Source: Paraburkholderia solisilvae (GTDB taxonomy: Bacteria; Pseudomonadota; Gammaproteobacteria; Burkholderiales; Burkholderiaceae). Taken from it: a DNA stretch of 64,000 nt. The translations under genes were made by a program, and so were the position numbers. The notes below the pieces were generated by a model. It worked only from the letters and a program-made list of their open reading frames with translations, did no database searches and was not told the DNA's origin. The first letter of the stretch is position 1. Every line of letters begins with the position of its first letter. Positions 1 to 8,114 of this stretch are shown here, one piece after another. Location: NCBI RefSeq assembly GCF_902859875.1, contig NZ_CADIKF010000017.1, forward strand, positions 58,651-122,650. The letters run 5' to 3'.

Positions 1-958
1 CCTGCTGATCGACGAGCCACGCGCCGTGCGTCGATCGCATCAGGTTCATGCCGATCGATTCCAGCGGGACGCGCACCGCGCCGCTGTTCGCCGGATGCCC
101 GGTGAACGTCAATCCGGCGAGGCCGTCGATCTCCGCGCGCGCGAGGCGCGCCACGCGCGCGTAGTCCCACGACTCGGGCAACAGATAGCCGTCGGCAGGG
201 GGCGGTGTAATCGCAAACGCACCGGGCTGCGTGGGCTGCACTTGCGCGGCGCGGTAGTACTTGTCGAGAAACGCGCGCAACTGCTCCTGCAACTGATCGA
301 CCACGATCACTTTCAGCACCGGGCTGCGTGCCGTGCTGCGCGCGGCGACGGCCAGCGCGGAGAGATCCGCGTAGCTCTGCACGTACCCCTCGTACACCGG
401 CACGCCGGCTCTCTCGTCGACATGCATGCGCACGAAACGAAACGCCGGATTGCCGGTATCGCGTGTTGCCTTCGTGGCGAGAAGCGGCGATGCGAGGTGC
501 CAGCCGGCGCCCGCGATCAGCGCCAGCACGAGCGCCGCCAGGCCGGCCTTCGCAGGCCCGGGCGTCAGCGCGCTGCGCCTTGCGGCATAGGCCAACGGCG
601 CGTGTGCGAGGAGCCACGCGAGTTCGGCCTTGCGCACCGCGCGCGGCGTCAGCGCATCGCGTCCGCCATACTGCAAGGTGGCGACACCGAGCGCGAACGA
701 TCCGCCGTAACGCAACTCGGTGGACTTGCCGGCGCGCAGCGGACGGCCAAACACGGTCACCCGATCCTGCAGCGCGGTGAGCGCCAGCTTCTCGCCGGCA
801 ACGCGAATCGTCGCGTGATGCGCGGCAACGCCTTCATCGATCAGCACGAGATCGACGTCATCGCCGCTGCCGATCGACAGATCGTGACCCTCCGACAGTT
901 GCACACTTGCGCCTACGTGAATTCCGCCTGTCACGACGATCAGTGCGGCGCTGCTCAT
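1..958 (-). CDS. sctD: Type III secretion inner-membrane ring protein SctD (partial, C-terminus beyond window)
   Basis: The minus-strand reading frame starts at the ATG at 956-958 and stays open to the left edge, so about 319 N-terminal residues are visible. Residues 1-100 read like the compact FHA-like cytoplasmic domain of SctD/YscD/HrpQ proteins (motifs LSEGHDLSIGSGDDVDLVL and AAHHATIRV). A single hydrophobic segment follows (AGLAALVLALIAGAGWHLA), then a periplasmic part with BON-like ring-building blocks. SctD forms the outer inner-membrane ring of the injectisome and contacts the secretin SctC. Its ATG overlaps the sctC stop codon by four bases (ATGA), which supports co-transcription. 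The assignment rests on this architecture and on the secretin next door. A related FHA/BON protein of another secretion system is less likely. Confidence 0.8.
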   Translation of the reverse strand, partial: MSSAALIVVTGGIHVGASVQLSEGHDLSIGSGDDVDLVLIDEGVAAHHATIRVAGEKLALTALQDRVTVFGRPLRAGKSTELRYGGSFALGVATLQYGGRDALTPRAVRKAELAWLLAHAPLAYAARRSALTPGPAKAGLAALVLALIAGAGWHLASPLLATKATRDTGNPAFRFVRMHVDERAGVPVYEGYVQSYADLSALAVAARSTARSPVLKVIVVDQLQEQLRAFLDKYYRAAQVQPTQPGAFAITPPPADGYLLPESWDYARVARLARAEIDGLAGLTFTGHPANSGAVRVPLESIGMNLMRSTHGAWLVDQQ

Positions 959-2880
959 CGGTGCAGGTCCTGCATCGGCAGCGCGCCCGCGGCTGTGCCT
1001 TGCAGCATCGGCCGGTTCGACGCAGCCGCCGGCTGCGACAGCGACAGCAACGCGCCGGTCACCGCGACATCCGCTGCCGGCGCGACAGGCTGCAGGCCGG
1101 TACGCACGGCAGCCGGTACCGGCTGCGCGGCCGCAACGTCGACGGGCGCGCCGCCGGTCATCCGCTTGAGCCGCGGCGTTATCAGAATGAGGCGCTCGAG
1201 ACGCTGCGTACTGGTTCGCTTGCCGCTGAACAGGCCGCCGAGATACGGAATGTCGCCGAGCACCGGCACCTGCGACTTCGACGTTTCGCTTCGTTCATAT
1301 TCGTAGCCGCCGATCAGCAGGCTCTCGCCATCCGCGACGATCGCCTGCGTGACGATCGAATGGTTGTTGACGCGTGGAATACCGTCCACCGTTTGCGTCG
1401 AATCGAAGCCGCCGTCCTCGATCTGCACGTTCAGCAAAATATTCCGGCGCGGGTCGTCAGCGGACTCGACGGTCGGCGTGACCTTCAGCGTCAGCCCCGT
1501 GTCGACGTTGAACAGATCGACGTCCTGATTGCCCGCCACGCGTACGTACATCGAGTTGCGCGACGACAGCACCGCTTCCGAGTTATTCAGCGTCAGCACC
1601 TGCGGACGCGACAGGATGCGCGCCTTGCCGCTTTCTTCGAGCGCGCGAATCTGCGCAAACAGATAGTTCGCGGTGTTGCCGATCAGCGTGGTGAGGTTCA
1701 CCCCTTGCAGCGCGCTTTGCACACCCGTTAGCGCAGTCTGCGCAGCGGACGGCGGATACGCATTCACCATCGCATGCGCCGCGCCATCGCTGCCGAACGT
1801 TGCGCCGCCCCAGCGAATGCCGAGTTCACGCACCGCGTCGGTCGACACGTCGATCACGGCCGCGGTGATCTCGACGAGATCCTGCGGTTGATCGAGCATC
1901 GCAATCGCGCGCTCGTAGTTCGACATCATTTCAGGCACGTCGTACACGACGACCGAATTGGTGCGCGCATCGGCCACGATATTGCGGCGCGCCGACATCA
2001 CGTCGGGCACACTGGCAACATCCACCTGCGTTGCGCCCGGCTCAGGCGACAGCATCTCGGCCGGCTGATCGCCGCTCGCGAGCCCGAGTCCGCGCAGGCT
2101 CGGCAACGGCGGCGGCCCGTTACGCGACGCGCGCACTTCTTTAGGTTGCGGCGGGTGTTGCGGACGCGACACGTAGGTATCGCCCATCAACTTGCGCAAC
2201 AGCGACGCGACGCCGGGAATCGTATGCGTGCGGTTGCTGCTGGTGTAAGTGATGTCCTGTGCCTGCGCATAGCGCAAGCGAAACACGCGAATCTGCGTCT
2301 GATCGAACGGCGTGTCGATCGTCGCCTGCTGACGTGCCTTTTCGATTGCGTCGGCGATTGAATCGACGAAACGTGACGGCCCGGTGGCTTTAGCGGTCGT
2401 GTCCGAATAGCGCACCGGCAAATGCGGGTCGTCGAGATCGAGGCTGAGCAACAGGCCGGCGACAGCCTCGCGCTTCATCGGCGCAAACGGGATCGTTCTG
2501 GTTCTGATGTCGGAACCGCCGGACACGTGCAAGGTTCTGCCGTCGAAATACCATGCGAGGCCATAGGCCTCCGTCAGCTTTGCAAACACAGCGGCGGGCG
2601 GCTCGTCGAACGCGCCGTTCACCATGCCCTTGACGTTCTTCGCGATGTCGACCGACAACCCGCCTGCGCTCGCCACATCTTTCAGCACATCGGCTAGCTG
2701 CGAGTTACGCGCGAAGTAATGCATCGGCGCGTTGCGCCATGGCGGCTCGCCCGCATGCGTCACGCACGCTTGCAACGTTACCCATGCAAACGCAAGACGA
2801 CGCATCGCGACGCCTGTCGAATAGCGCCGCCGATAACGACATCGACTCTCTTTGCCCGCGTTGCACCACGTCATGAACAT
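955..2880 (-). CDS. sctC: Type III secretion outer-membrane secretin SctC
   Basis: This protein of about 641 residues belongs to the bacterial type II/III secretin family. N-terminal N0/N1-like domains (RNSQLADVLKDVASAGGL, VNGAFDEPPAAVFAKLTEAYGLAWY) precede a second ring-building domain (RNIVADARTNSVVVYDVPE). The C-terminal secretin core contains ILSRPQVLTLNNSEAVLSS and ends in VPVLGDIPYLGGLFSGKR. It would form the outer-membrane channel of the injectisome. The open frame extends to 2940. The ATG at 2880 is preceded at good spacing by AGGAG and is taken as the start. A second ATG at 2805 begins the hydrophobic signal peptide (LAFAWVTLQACVTHA) and could be the true start if the arginine-rich lead is not translated. 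sctD follows directly. The length fits the Hrp-type SctC family. Confidence 0.9.
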   Translation of the reverse strand: MFMTWCNAGKESRCRYRRRYSTGVAMRRLAFAWVTLQACVTHAGEPPWRNAPMHYFARNSQLADVLKDVASAGGLSVDIAKNVKGMVNGAFDEPPAAVFAKLTEAYGLAWYFDGRTLHVSGGSDIRTRTIPFAPMKREAVAGLLLSLDLDDPHLPVRYSDTTAKATGPSRFVDSIADAIEKARQQATIDTPFDQTQIRVFRLRYAQAQDITYTSSNRTHTIPGVASLLRKLMGDTYVSRPQHPPQPKEVRASRNGPPPLPSLRGLGLASGDQPAEMLSPEPGATQVDVASVPDVMSARRNIVADARTNSVVVYDVPEMMSNYERAIAMLDQPQDLVEITAAVIDVSTDAVRELGIRWGGATFGSDGAAHAMVNAYPPSAAQTALTGVQSALQGVNLTTLIGNTANYLFAQIRALEESGKARILSRPQVLTLNNSEAVLSSRNSMYVRVAGNQDVDLFNVDTGLTLKVTPTVESADDPRRNILLNVQIEDGGFDSTQTVDGIPRVNNHSIVTQAIVADGESLLIGGYEYERSETSKSQVPVLGDIPYLGGLFSGKRTSTQRLERLILITPRLKRMTGGAPVDVAAAQPVPAAVRTGLQPVAPAADVAVTGALLSLSQPAAASNRPMLQGTAAGALPMQDLHR

Positions 2881-3139
2881 CAAAGCTCCTCTGCCGGCGA
2901 GGCCGGCTACGTCATGACGGAACTTTAGTTGTGCGCGCATGCATCACGGTCATACAAATATATCACCGGAGTTTCGCGAACTGCGCGAGGATAGTCGACA
3001 CACCCGGCAGGCAAATGTTTTTTAGTTTATTTGATCAATATGCCTAATCATTTGTCTCCGGGCAGCGGATTGCAGAAAGTTCCACTTTGCATTTCAAACG
3101 ATAACTTTGAGCAGCTTCGAAATTTCTGAGCAGGTTCAA
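2881..3139. promoter_or_regulatory. Divergent intergenic region upstream of sctC and the RHH gene
   Basis: About 260 bases separate the sctC start (minus strand) from the RHH-protein start (plus strand). It is clearly more AT-rich than the flanking genes, around 3015-3060 and 3090-3110. It is the only place where promoters for both units can lie. I see no convincing sigma-70 or PIP-box motif in it. A short palindrome TTCGCGAA lies near 2973. Confidence 0.4.
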
Positions 3140-3469
3140 ATGCCCATTACACAGTATTGCAATTTCAGCGCAGACCTCGCACGGCCGCGACAGCGATCCG
3201 TGCGCGTCAATGGTCTTGCGACATGTCTAAGGCTTGAAGAGGTCTACTGGACAATCATCGAAAAGCTGGCGCGCGAAGAATCTTTGACAGTCGGGAAACT
3301 GATTTCCCGCTGGGCACTGGAGATGGATCTCGCGCATGAGGACGTGTGGAACTTCACCGGCTATGTGCGTGTGATCTGCGTGGTTCAGTTGATGAAACGT
3401 TCTGGTTCGATGCCCACCGATGGCGCGGCGAATTCAACCGGCCTCGCCAATGCGCGCGACGTTCAATGA
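3140..3469 (+). CDS. Ribbon-helix-helix domain protein beside the T3SS genes
   Basis: This small protein of about 109 residues (120 if the upstream ATG at 3107 is used) carries an RHH_4-type core: RSVRVNGLATCLRLEEVYWT followed by IIEKLAREESLTVGKLISRW. The layout, a basic beta-strand RSVRVNG then two helices, is that of a dimeric Arc/MetJ-like DNA-binding fold. The C-terminal 20 residues are polar and probably disordered. It lies divergent from sctC and upstream of a harpin-like gene, so a local regulator of the secretion genes is a reasonable inference but is not shown. The region is more AT-rich than the rest of the window, in keeping with a horizontally acquired island. Confidence 0.7.
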   Translation: MPITQYCNFSADLARPRQRSVRVNGLATCLRLEEVYWTIIEKLAREESLTVGKLISRWALEMDLAHEDVWNFTGYVRVICVVQLMKRSGSMPTDGAANSTGLANARDVQ

Positions 3470-3631
3470 GCCATCAGGCCGGCCGCTCGCGTCAGCTCGA
3501 AAGCGCGCTTAATCCGGCAATCAGGAGGTGTTGATGTAGAAAAAGAATCGTCATCTGATATTCGAGCCGTACAGGCCATTCGGAATCCGCTCTAACCGTA
3601 TACAGAGCGATCATCAAAAGGACAAATCTTC

Positions 3632-4339
3632 ATGCAGGTTCAAACGACGTCGACTTCATTCTCTTCTTACAATCATGCCGGCTCGATGATGCCCGGTGCG
3701 GGCTTTGCATCGGGCAATCAGGCAGCGACCGCATTCAACCACGGCCGGCTGCAGGGCACGCTCGATGCGGCACAGGCACTCGGCGCCGGCGGCAACTACA
3801 TGTCGTCCGGGGCGGGCTCGATGCTGGGTAATAACGCGCCGGCAGCATTCAACCAGGGGCGAGTGCAGGGCGCGCTCGATGCGGCCCAGGCGCTGGGTAC
3901 CGGCGGCAATGCCATGTCGTCCGGCGCGGGTGCGACGCTGGGCAATACTGCACCGGCAGCATTTGACCAGGGGCGGATGCAGGGTACGCTCGACGCGGCC
4001 CAGGCACTGAGCGGCGGTCCGCGCATCTTTTCTCCGGACGACGCTTCAGCGGCTGGGGCCGCGGCCCAAGGTGCGGGAGGCGACGGCGGCGCGCAAGCGA
4101 GCGGCGGACAGGGTGCGGGAAGCGACGGCGGTGCGCAAGCGAGCGGTGGACAGGGTAGCGGCGCAGGCGGCCAGCAGATCGATCCTTCGCAGATCATGCA
4201 GATGGTGATGGGCGCGATCATGCCGCTGCTGGGCATGCTGGGCGGCGCCGGTGGCGGTGGCGGTGGCGGTGGCGCGGGCGGTCTCGCATCGGGCCTCGCA
4301 TCTGGCCTCCTTGGCGGTCAAGGCGGCGCATCGGCCTGA
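3632..4339 (+). CDS. Harpin-like glycine-rich repeat protein (putative T3SS-secreted)
   Basis: The protein has 235 residues with no cysteine or tryptophan and is very rich in Gly, Ala, Gln and Ser. Residues 34-128 carry two full copies and one half copy of a 38-residue repeat (core AFNQGRVQGALDAAQALG). A Gly/Ser/Gln linker follows (about 140-180), then one amphipathic hydrophobic helix (IMQMVMGAIMPLLGMLGG) and a glycine-rich tail. Absence of Cys, glycine richness and an amphipathic helix are features of harpins (HrpN, HrpZ, PopA), the secreted helper proteins of plant-associated injectisomes. An AAAAGGAC Shine-Dalgarno-like sequence precedes the ATG. There is no Sec signal. Position beside sctC/sctD supports secretion through the injectisome. 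I do not recognise it as a named family member; the harpin label is inference. Confidence 0.65.
   Translation: MQVQTTSTSFSSYNHAGSMMPGAGFASGNQAATAFNHGRLQGTLDAAQALGAGGNYMSSGAGSMLGNNAPAAFNQGRVQGALDAAQALGTGGNAMSSGAGATLGNTAPAAFDQGRMQGTLDAAQALSGGPRIFSPDDASAAGAAAQGAGGDGGAQASGGQGAGSDGGAQASGGQGSGAGGQQIDPSQIMQMVMGAIMPLLGMLGGAGGGGGGGGAGGLASGLASGLLGGQGGASA
3731..4017 (+). repeat. 114-bp in-frame repeat, 2.5 copies, in the harpin-like gene
   Basis: Units start at 3731, 3845 and 3959; the third is cut after about 20 codons. Each full unit encodes 38 residues beginning AF(N/D)xGR and containing (T/A)LDAAQAL. The copies differ by scattered substitutions, so this is an established protein repeat rather than a very recent duplication. 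Confidence 0.85.
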
Positions 4340-4431
4340 CGCTCCGAGGTTGCACCGGCTGCTGTCGCTCGCATCGGACGGACCTCTCGAGCGCGGCGAC
4401 AGCGGTCTTCACGAATCGTATCAATCAACCG

Positions 4432-4453
4432 GTTGCCGGCCTTCGCCGGCAAC
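4432..4453. terminator. Possible bidirectional terminator hairpin between convergent genes
   Basis: A perfect 8-bp GC-rich stem (GTTGCCGG with CCGGCAAC) closes a 6-base loop CCTTCG. It sits between the harpin-like gene (plus) and the translocator/effector candidate (minus), whose 3' ends face each other. There is no long T-run on either side, so termination is only probable. Confidence 0.45.
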
Positions 4454-4469
4454 TTCACATGCAACCGCG

Positions 4470-6191
4470 TTACGCGCCCGCCCCGACGTCCGATTTGTAC
4501 ACGTAGTTTTCCGAACCCGGATGCTTCTTCCGATACGCGTCGACCGCCTGATCGCGCAATGCGTCGATCGCTTCGCTTTTTTTCTGCTCGGCCAGATGTT
4601 CAGGGAAACTGCTGAGACTGATGCCGACCAGCGATAACCCGATTGAAACGAGCGGCCCGACAACCGGAATGAACGACGCCATGCCGCCGACAAGTCCGAC
4701 GACACTGCCGGCCAGCTTCCAGTTGTCCGCTTCGGTAGCTGAACCGTCCGCGATCTTCTTGACGTAATCGTCGATTCTCGCGCCCACATCGGCTGTGGCA
4801 AACGCCGTATTGAGCACGGCGGGACCGAGCTGAGCTTTCAGCGCAGGCGAGATCTTCAACCATTCGGGCAGATTCGCGCTGGGCTCGGAGATCGCGTTCT
4901 GGTACTTCAGGAAATTCTCCCGATACGCGGTTTTCATTTTCTCCAGCTTCGCGAGCCTTTCCTCTTTCGGCAGATTCTCGAGGCTCCCCATGCTTTTCGC
5001 CGCGTCGACCTGTTGCCGCATTCCCTCGAGATCCGGCGATGCGTCTTCGGTGAGCATCTCGAATCCTTGCGCGAGTTCCTCTTCGCGGCGGCGATAGGAA
5101 AGCAGCCGCGCGCCGAGTTTTTTTGCCGCATCTTCGTGCGACAAGCCGGCGACGTCAGGGTCGGTATATTTGCCGCTCTTCATTTGCTCGCGGACCTGCG
5201 TCATGTCCTTGTCGAGCTGCGTGAGGTCCGCCACCGATTGCGTCTTTCTCTGCGAAATATCCAGCTTCGCCGCCTGAGCGAGCTCCGCCGCCGTGTCGAG
5301 CCGTCCGTGCGCCTGCGCGGAAATTTCCGCAATTCTCGCAGGCTGGCTGGCCGGCGGTGTCTTCTCGAGTTCCTCGACGATACCTTGCACTTCACGTTCG
5401 CGCATCGCGTCGAGCTGACTGTCGAGTTTCGCGACGTACGTCTGCTCGCTCTGTTTCATCAATGCCTCGTGCTGCTCCGGCGACATCGGCGGCACGTGCG
5501 CAAGCGTTGCATCGACATCCGAACCGATCGCCGCACGCGGAATCGGCGTGCCGGTTTCCGCCTCGAGGACGGTGTCGCTTTCCGTGAGCGACGGCGCCGC
5601 CGTGGCGACGGTACTGCTCGTTTTTCCCAGCTGGGTCTGCCATTGCTTGACGAGGTAGTTCCCGACGTCGGCGCCGAGGCCCGCGGACACCTCCGTCAGC
5701 CCTTCGCCCATCAGCGCGGTAGCGGAGACGATATCGTCGTCCGCGTTCTTGCCAGCCTTTCTTTTCTCCGCGGCGCTCGCGATATATCCACACGCCCTCG
5801 AGAAGTTCGCAGTCGCCGAATTCAGCCGTGTCATGCCGAGCGTACCCAGGCGGACACCAGGCGGCACGAGGCCGCCCTTGACCTGTAGTGCCGAAAGCAT
5901 CGTGCCCATCACGAGCTTCGAATTGTTGAAGCGGCTTTCACCGAACAGCAGTTGCCGGACGATGGAGCTCGCGTACTTCGCATAGGTGTTGTACTGGCTG
6001 AGCGTGGCCGGCTTGCCGGACTTCGTCTGTGCATCCGGTTGCTGCGGATCGGATGCCGACGCTTTTTTGCCTTGTGCCTCACCTGCGCGTTGCACTGCGC
6101 GGCCGGCGCTTCGCGTGGCAGGCGTGTTATTCGAAGCGACTTCGCTGTGAGCGGATGGAAGTTCGCTACGGAACGCACCTTCTGTTTTCAT
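4470..6191 (-). CDS. Candidate T3SS translocator/effector with C-terminal hydrophobic hairpin
   Basis: The ATG at 6191 is preceded by AGGAGACGCC at good spacing, giving 573 residues; the frame is open further, to 6251. The N-terminus (about 1-70) is polar and rich in Ser, Thr, Ala and Gln, as in many T3SS substrates, and has no Sec signal. The middle (about 230-460) is highly charged with coiled-coil-like heptads. Near 493-527 lies a glycine-punctuated hydrophobic pair (LAGSVVGLVGGMASF and VVGPLVSIGLSLVGIS) like a membrane-inserting hairpin, followed by a charged 46-residue tail. This layout resembles translocators or pore-forming effectors (HrpK/HrpF-like), but I recognise no family motif. 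It sits convergent to the harpin-like gene in the secretion locus. Confidence 0.6.
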   Translation of the reverse strand: MKTEGAFRSELPSAHSEVASNNTPATRSAGRAVQRAGEAQGKKASASDPQQPDAQTKSGKPATLSQYNTYAKYASSIVRQLLFGESRFNNSKLVMGTMLSALQVKGGLVPPGVRLGTLGMTRLNSATANFSRACGYIASAAEKRKAGKNADDDIVSATALMGEGLTEVSAGLGADVGNYLVKQWQTQLGKTSSTVATAAPSLTESDTVLEAETGTPIPRAAIGSDVDATLAHVPPMSPEQHEALMKQSEQTYVAKLDSQLDAMREREVQGIVEELEKTPPASQPARIAEISAQAHGRLDTAAELAQAAKLDISQRKTQSVADLTQLDKDMTQVREQMKSGKYTDPDVAGLSHEDAAKKLGARLLSYRRREEELAQGFEMLTEDASPDLEGMRQQVDAAKSMGSLENLPKEERLAKLEKMKTAYRENFLKYQNAISEPSANLPEWLKISPALKAQLGPAVLNTAFATADVGARIDDYVKKIADGSATEADNWKLAGSVVGLVGGMASFIPVVGPLVSIGLSLVGISLSSFPEHLAEQKKSEAIDALRDQAVDAYRKKHPGSENYVYKSDVGAGA

Positions 6192-6476
6192 TGGCGTCTC
6201 CTGGTTGATGTGCCGAATATCGAGATAAAGGCCGCCACATTGAGCGGCCACTCATTCTGCAATTCGACAACACCGGTGCCGATGTGACTATGCATTTTGT
6301 GTGGCAATACGTAGTTCACCATCACTCGGCATCGACTGCATTGATATCGATCGATATTTTCTCAACAAACCCGATTCATCATTTAGAATGCCAAACCAAG
6401 TCGCCGGCACGAGCGTCTTAATAATTTGGCATCCATATCAGAATAGACAGGGGAACATGAAGGAGCACATCGTTAA
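6192..6476. promoter_or_regulatory. Divergent AT-rich intergenic region
   Basis: This 285-base stretch separates the minus-strand translocator/effector candidate from the plus-strand MHS transporter. It is notably AT-rich (for example 6290-6440), which marks the right limit of the T3SS-associated segment. Promoters for both genes must lie here. I could not define a confident -35/-10 pair. Confidence 0.4.
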
Positions 6477-7781
6477 ATGACCAATCTCAATATCCCCGCA
6501 GAAGTCACAGCACGCGACACCCGCCGCCGCATCATGGCGATCGTCGGCGCGTCATCGGGCAATCTCGTCGAGTGGTTCGATTTCTACGTCTACTCGTTCT
6601 GCGCGCTGTACTTCGCACCGGCCTTCTTCCCGAAGGGCGACACCACCACGCAGTTGCTCAACACCGCGGGCGTATTCGCTGCGGGCTTCCTGATGCGCCC
6701 GATCGGCGGCTGGTTCTTCGGGCGCCTCGCCGACAAGCGCGGCCGCCGCTTTGCGATGATGGTGTCGGTGTTCATGATGTGCGGCGGCTCGCTCGTAATC
6801 GCCGCGCTGCCGTCGTACGCGCAGATCGGCGTGCTCGCGCCGGTGCTGCTGCTGGTCGCACGGCTGTTCCAGGGGTTGTCGGTCGGCGGCGAATATGGCA
6901 CGAGCGCGACGTATATGAGTGAAGTCGCGTTGCAGGGCCGGCGCGGCTTCTTTGCGTCGTTCCAGTACGTCACGCTGATCGGCGGCCAGCTGTGCGCGCT
7001 GCTCGTGCTCGTGATCCTGCAGCAGACACTGACCACCGACGAGCTGAAGGCGTGGGGCTGGCGCGTGCCGTTCGTGGTCGGCGCGGTTGCCGCGCTGATC
7101 GCGCTGTATCTGCGCAAGTCGCTCGACGAAACGTCGACGGCCGCCAGCCGTCAGCGTCGCGACGCGGGCACGCTCGCCGGCATGTGGAAGCACAAGCGCG
7201 CGTTTCTCACGGTGGTGGGCTTCACCGCCGGCGGCTCGCTGATCTTCTACACGTTCACAACGTATATGCAGAAGTATCTGGTGAATACCGCCGGCATGCA
7301 TGCGAAGACCGCGAGCAATGTGATGACCGCGGCGCTCTTCGTGTACATGCTGATGCAGCCGCTGTTCGGCGCGCTGTCGGACCGCATCGGTCGCCGCCAG
7401 TCGATGATCCTGTTCGGCTTCTTTGCGACGATCGGCACGGTGCCGCTGCTGCATGCATTGAAGGACGTGACGAGCCCGTATATGGCGTTCGTGCTCGTGG
7501 TGGTGGCGCTGGCCATCGTGAGCTTCTATACGTCGATCAGCGGGTTGATCAAGGCCGAGATGTTTCCGCCGGAAGTGCGCGCGCTCGGGGTGGGGCTCTC
7601 GTATGCGGTGGCCAATGCGATCTTCGGCGGCTCGGCCGAATATGTCGCGCTGTGGCTCAAGCAGGCGGGCAGCGAGACCACGTTCTACTGGTATGTCACC
7701 GCGTTGTGCGCAATCGGCTTGCTCGTGTCGTTCACCATGCGCGATCCGTCGAAGGTGGGGTACCTGCGTCACGAGCCGTAA
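6477..7781 (+). CDS. MFS transporter, metabolite:H+ symporter family (alpha-ketoglutarate permease-like)
   Basis: This is a 434-residue, 12-helix inner-membrane transporter of the MHS subfamily. The N-terminal signature [14 protein letters not shown], the MFS motif A loop ([11 protein letters not shown], residues about 77-87) and the helix-4/5 motif [21 protein letters not shown] are typical of KgtP/ShiA/ProP relatives and closest in wording to KgtP. It probably takes up a dicarboxylate such as 2-oxoglutarate by proton symport, but the substrate cannot be fixed from sequence alone. It is monocistronic. A weak AAGGAG lies upstream of the ATG at rather long spacing. A perfect 11-bp hairpin follows the stop codon. 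Confidence 0.85.
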   Translation: MTNLNIPAEVTARDTRRRIMAIVGASSGNLVEWFDFYVYSFCALYFAPAFFPKGDTTTQLLNTAGVFAAGFLMRPIGGWFFGRLADKRGRRFAMMVSVFMMCGGSLVIAALPSYAQIGVLAPVLLLVARLFQGLSVGGEYGTSATYMSEVALQGRRGFFASFQYVTLIGGQLCALLVLVILQQTLTTDELKAWGWRVPFVVGAVAALIALYLRKSLDETSTAASRQRRDAGTLAGMWKHKRAFLTVVGFTAGGSLIFYTFTTYMQKYLVNTAGMHAKTASNVMTAALFVYMLMQPLFGALSDRIGRRQSMILFGFFATIGTVPLLHALKDVTSPYMAFVLVVVALAIVSFYTSISGLIKAEMFPPEVRALGVGLSYAVANAIFGGSAEYVALWLKQAGSETTFYWYVTALCAIGLLVSFTMRDPSKVGYLRHEP

Positions 7782-8114
7782 GCGGTGACGTTTGAGTGAG
7801 CTGAACGCATTCGGGCGCGGCGACCATGCCGCGCCCGAATTGCATCTGGATGGCCGTTTCTGTGTTTCGCCCATTTCGCCTATTTCGCCCGCTCCCGGTC
7901 ACTCGCCTGTCGTTTGCTATCGCTTGCTGCAACCGACGAAGATAACGAACCTCATCGCTCCGTGTGCAGCGCGATCTCTCGCACGCCTGCGTCGCTCCGT
8001 TTAAAAACTGCGCCGCACCCGTTCGTTCTGTTTTCATCCGCTGGCGTCCGCCGTCATTGCGTGCCGCCATGCAGTGCAAACAGCAATACGCTACACGCGG
8101 CGCGGAGGTCGACC
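7782..8114. other. Intergenic region with a perfect hairpin
   Basis: This stretch between the transporter and the membrane protein contains an 11-bp perfect inverted repeat at 7810-7820 and 7829-7839 (TTCGGGCGCGG, loop of 8). No T-tract follows, so it may be a weak terminator or an mRNA 3' stabiliser. Short CGCCCATTTCGCC-like direct repeats lie at about 7869-7893. No gene was recognised; an in-frame extension of the next ORF lacks a supporting ribosome site. Confidence 0.5.
7810..7839. terminator. Hairpin downstream of the MHS transporter gene
   Basis: A perfect 11-bp stem (TTCGGGCGCGG / CCGCGCCCGAA) with an 8-base loop lies 28 bases after the transporter stop. It has no U-run, so it is a terminator-like structure only. 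Confidence 0.4.

Noticed and set aside
26..1731. Long plus-strand frames opposite sctD and sctC
   Set aside because: Arg-rich shadow frames of real minus-strand genes in GC-rich DNA.
3562..3584. TTCG-N14-TTCG resembling a PIP/hrpII box upstream of the harpin-like gene
   Set aside because: The canonical spacing between TTCG cores is 16 bases and the fifth base of the first half is A, which is disfavoured. The match is too weak to call a regulatory site.
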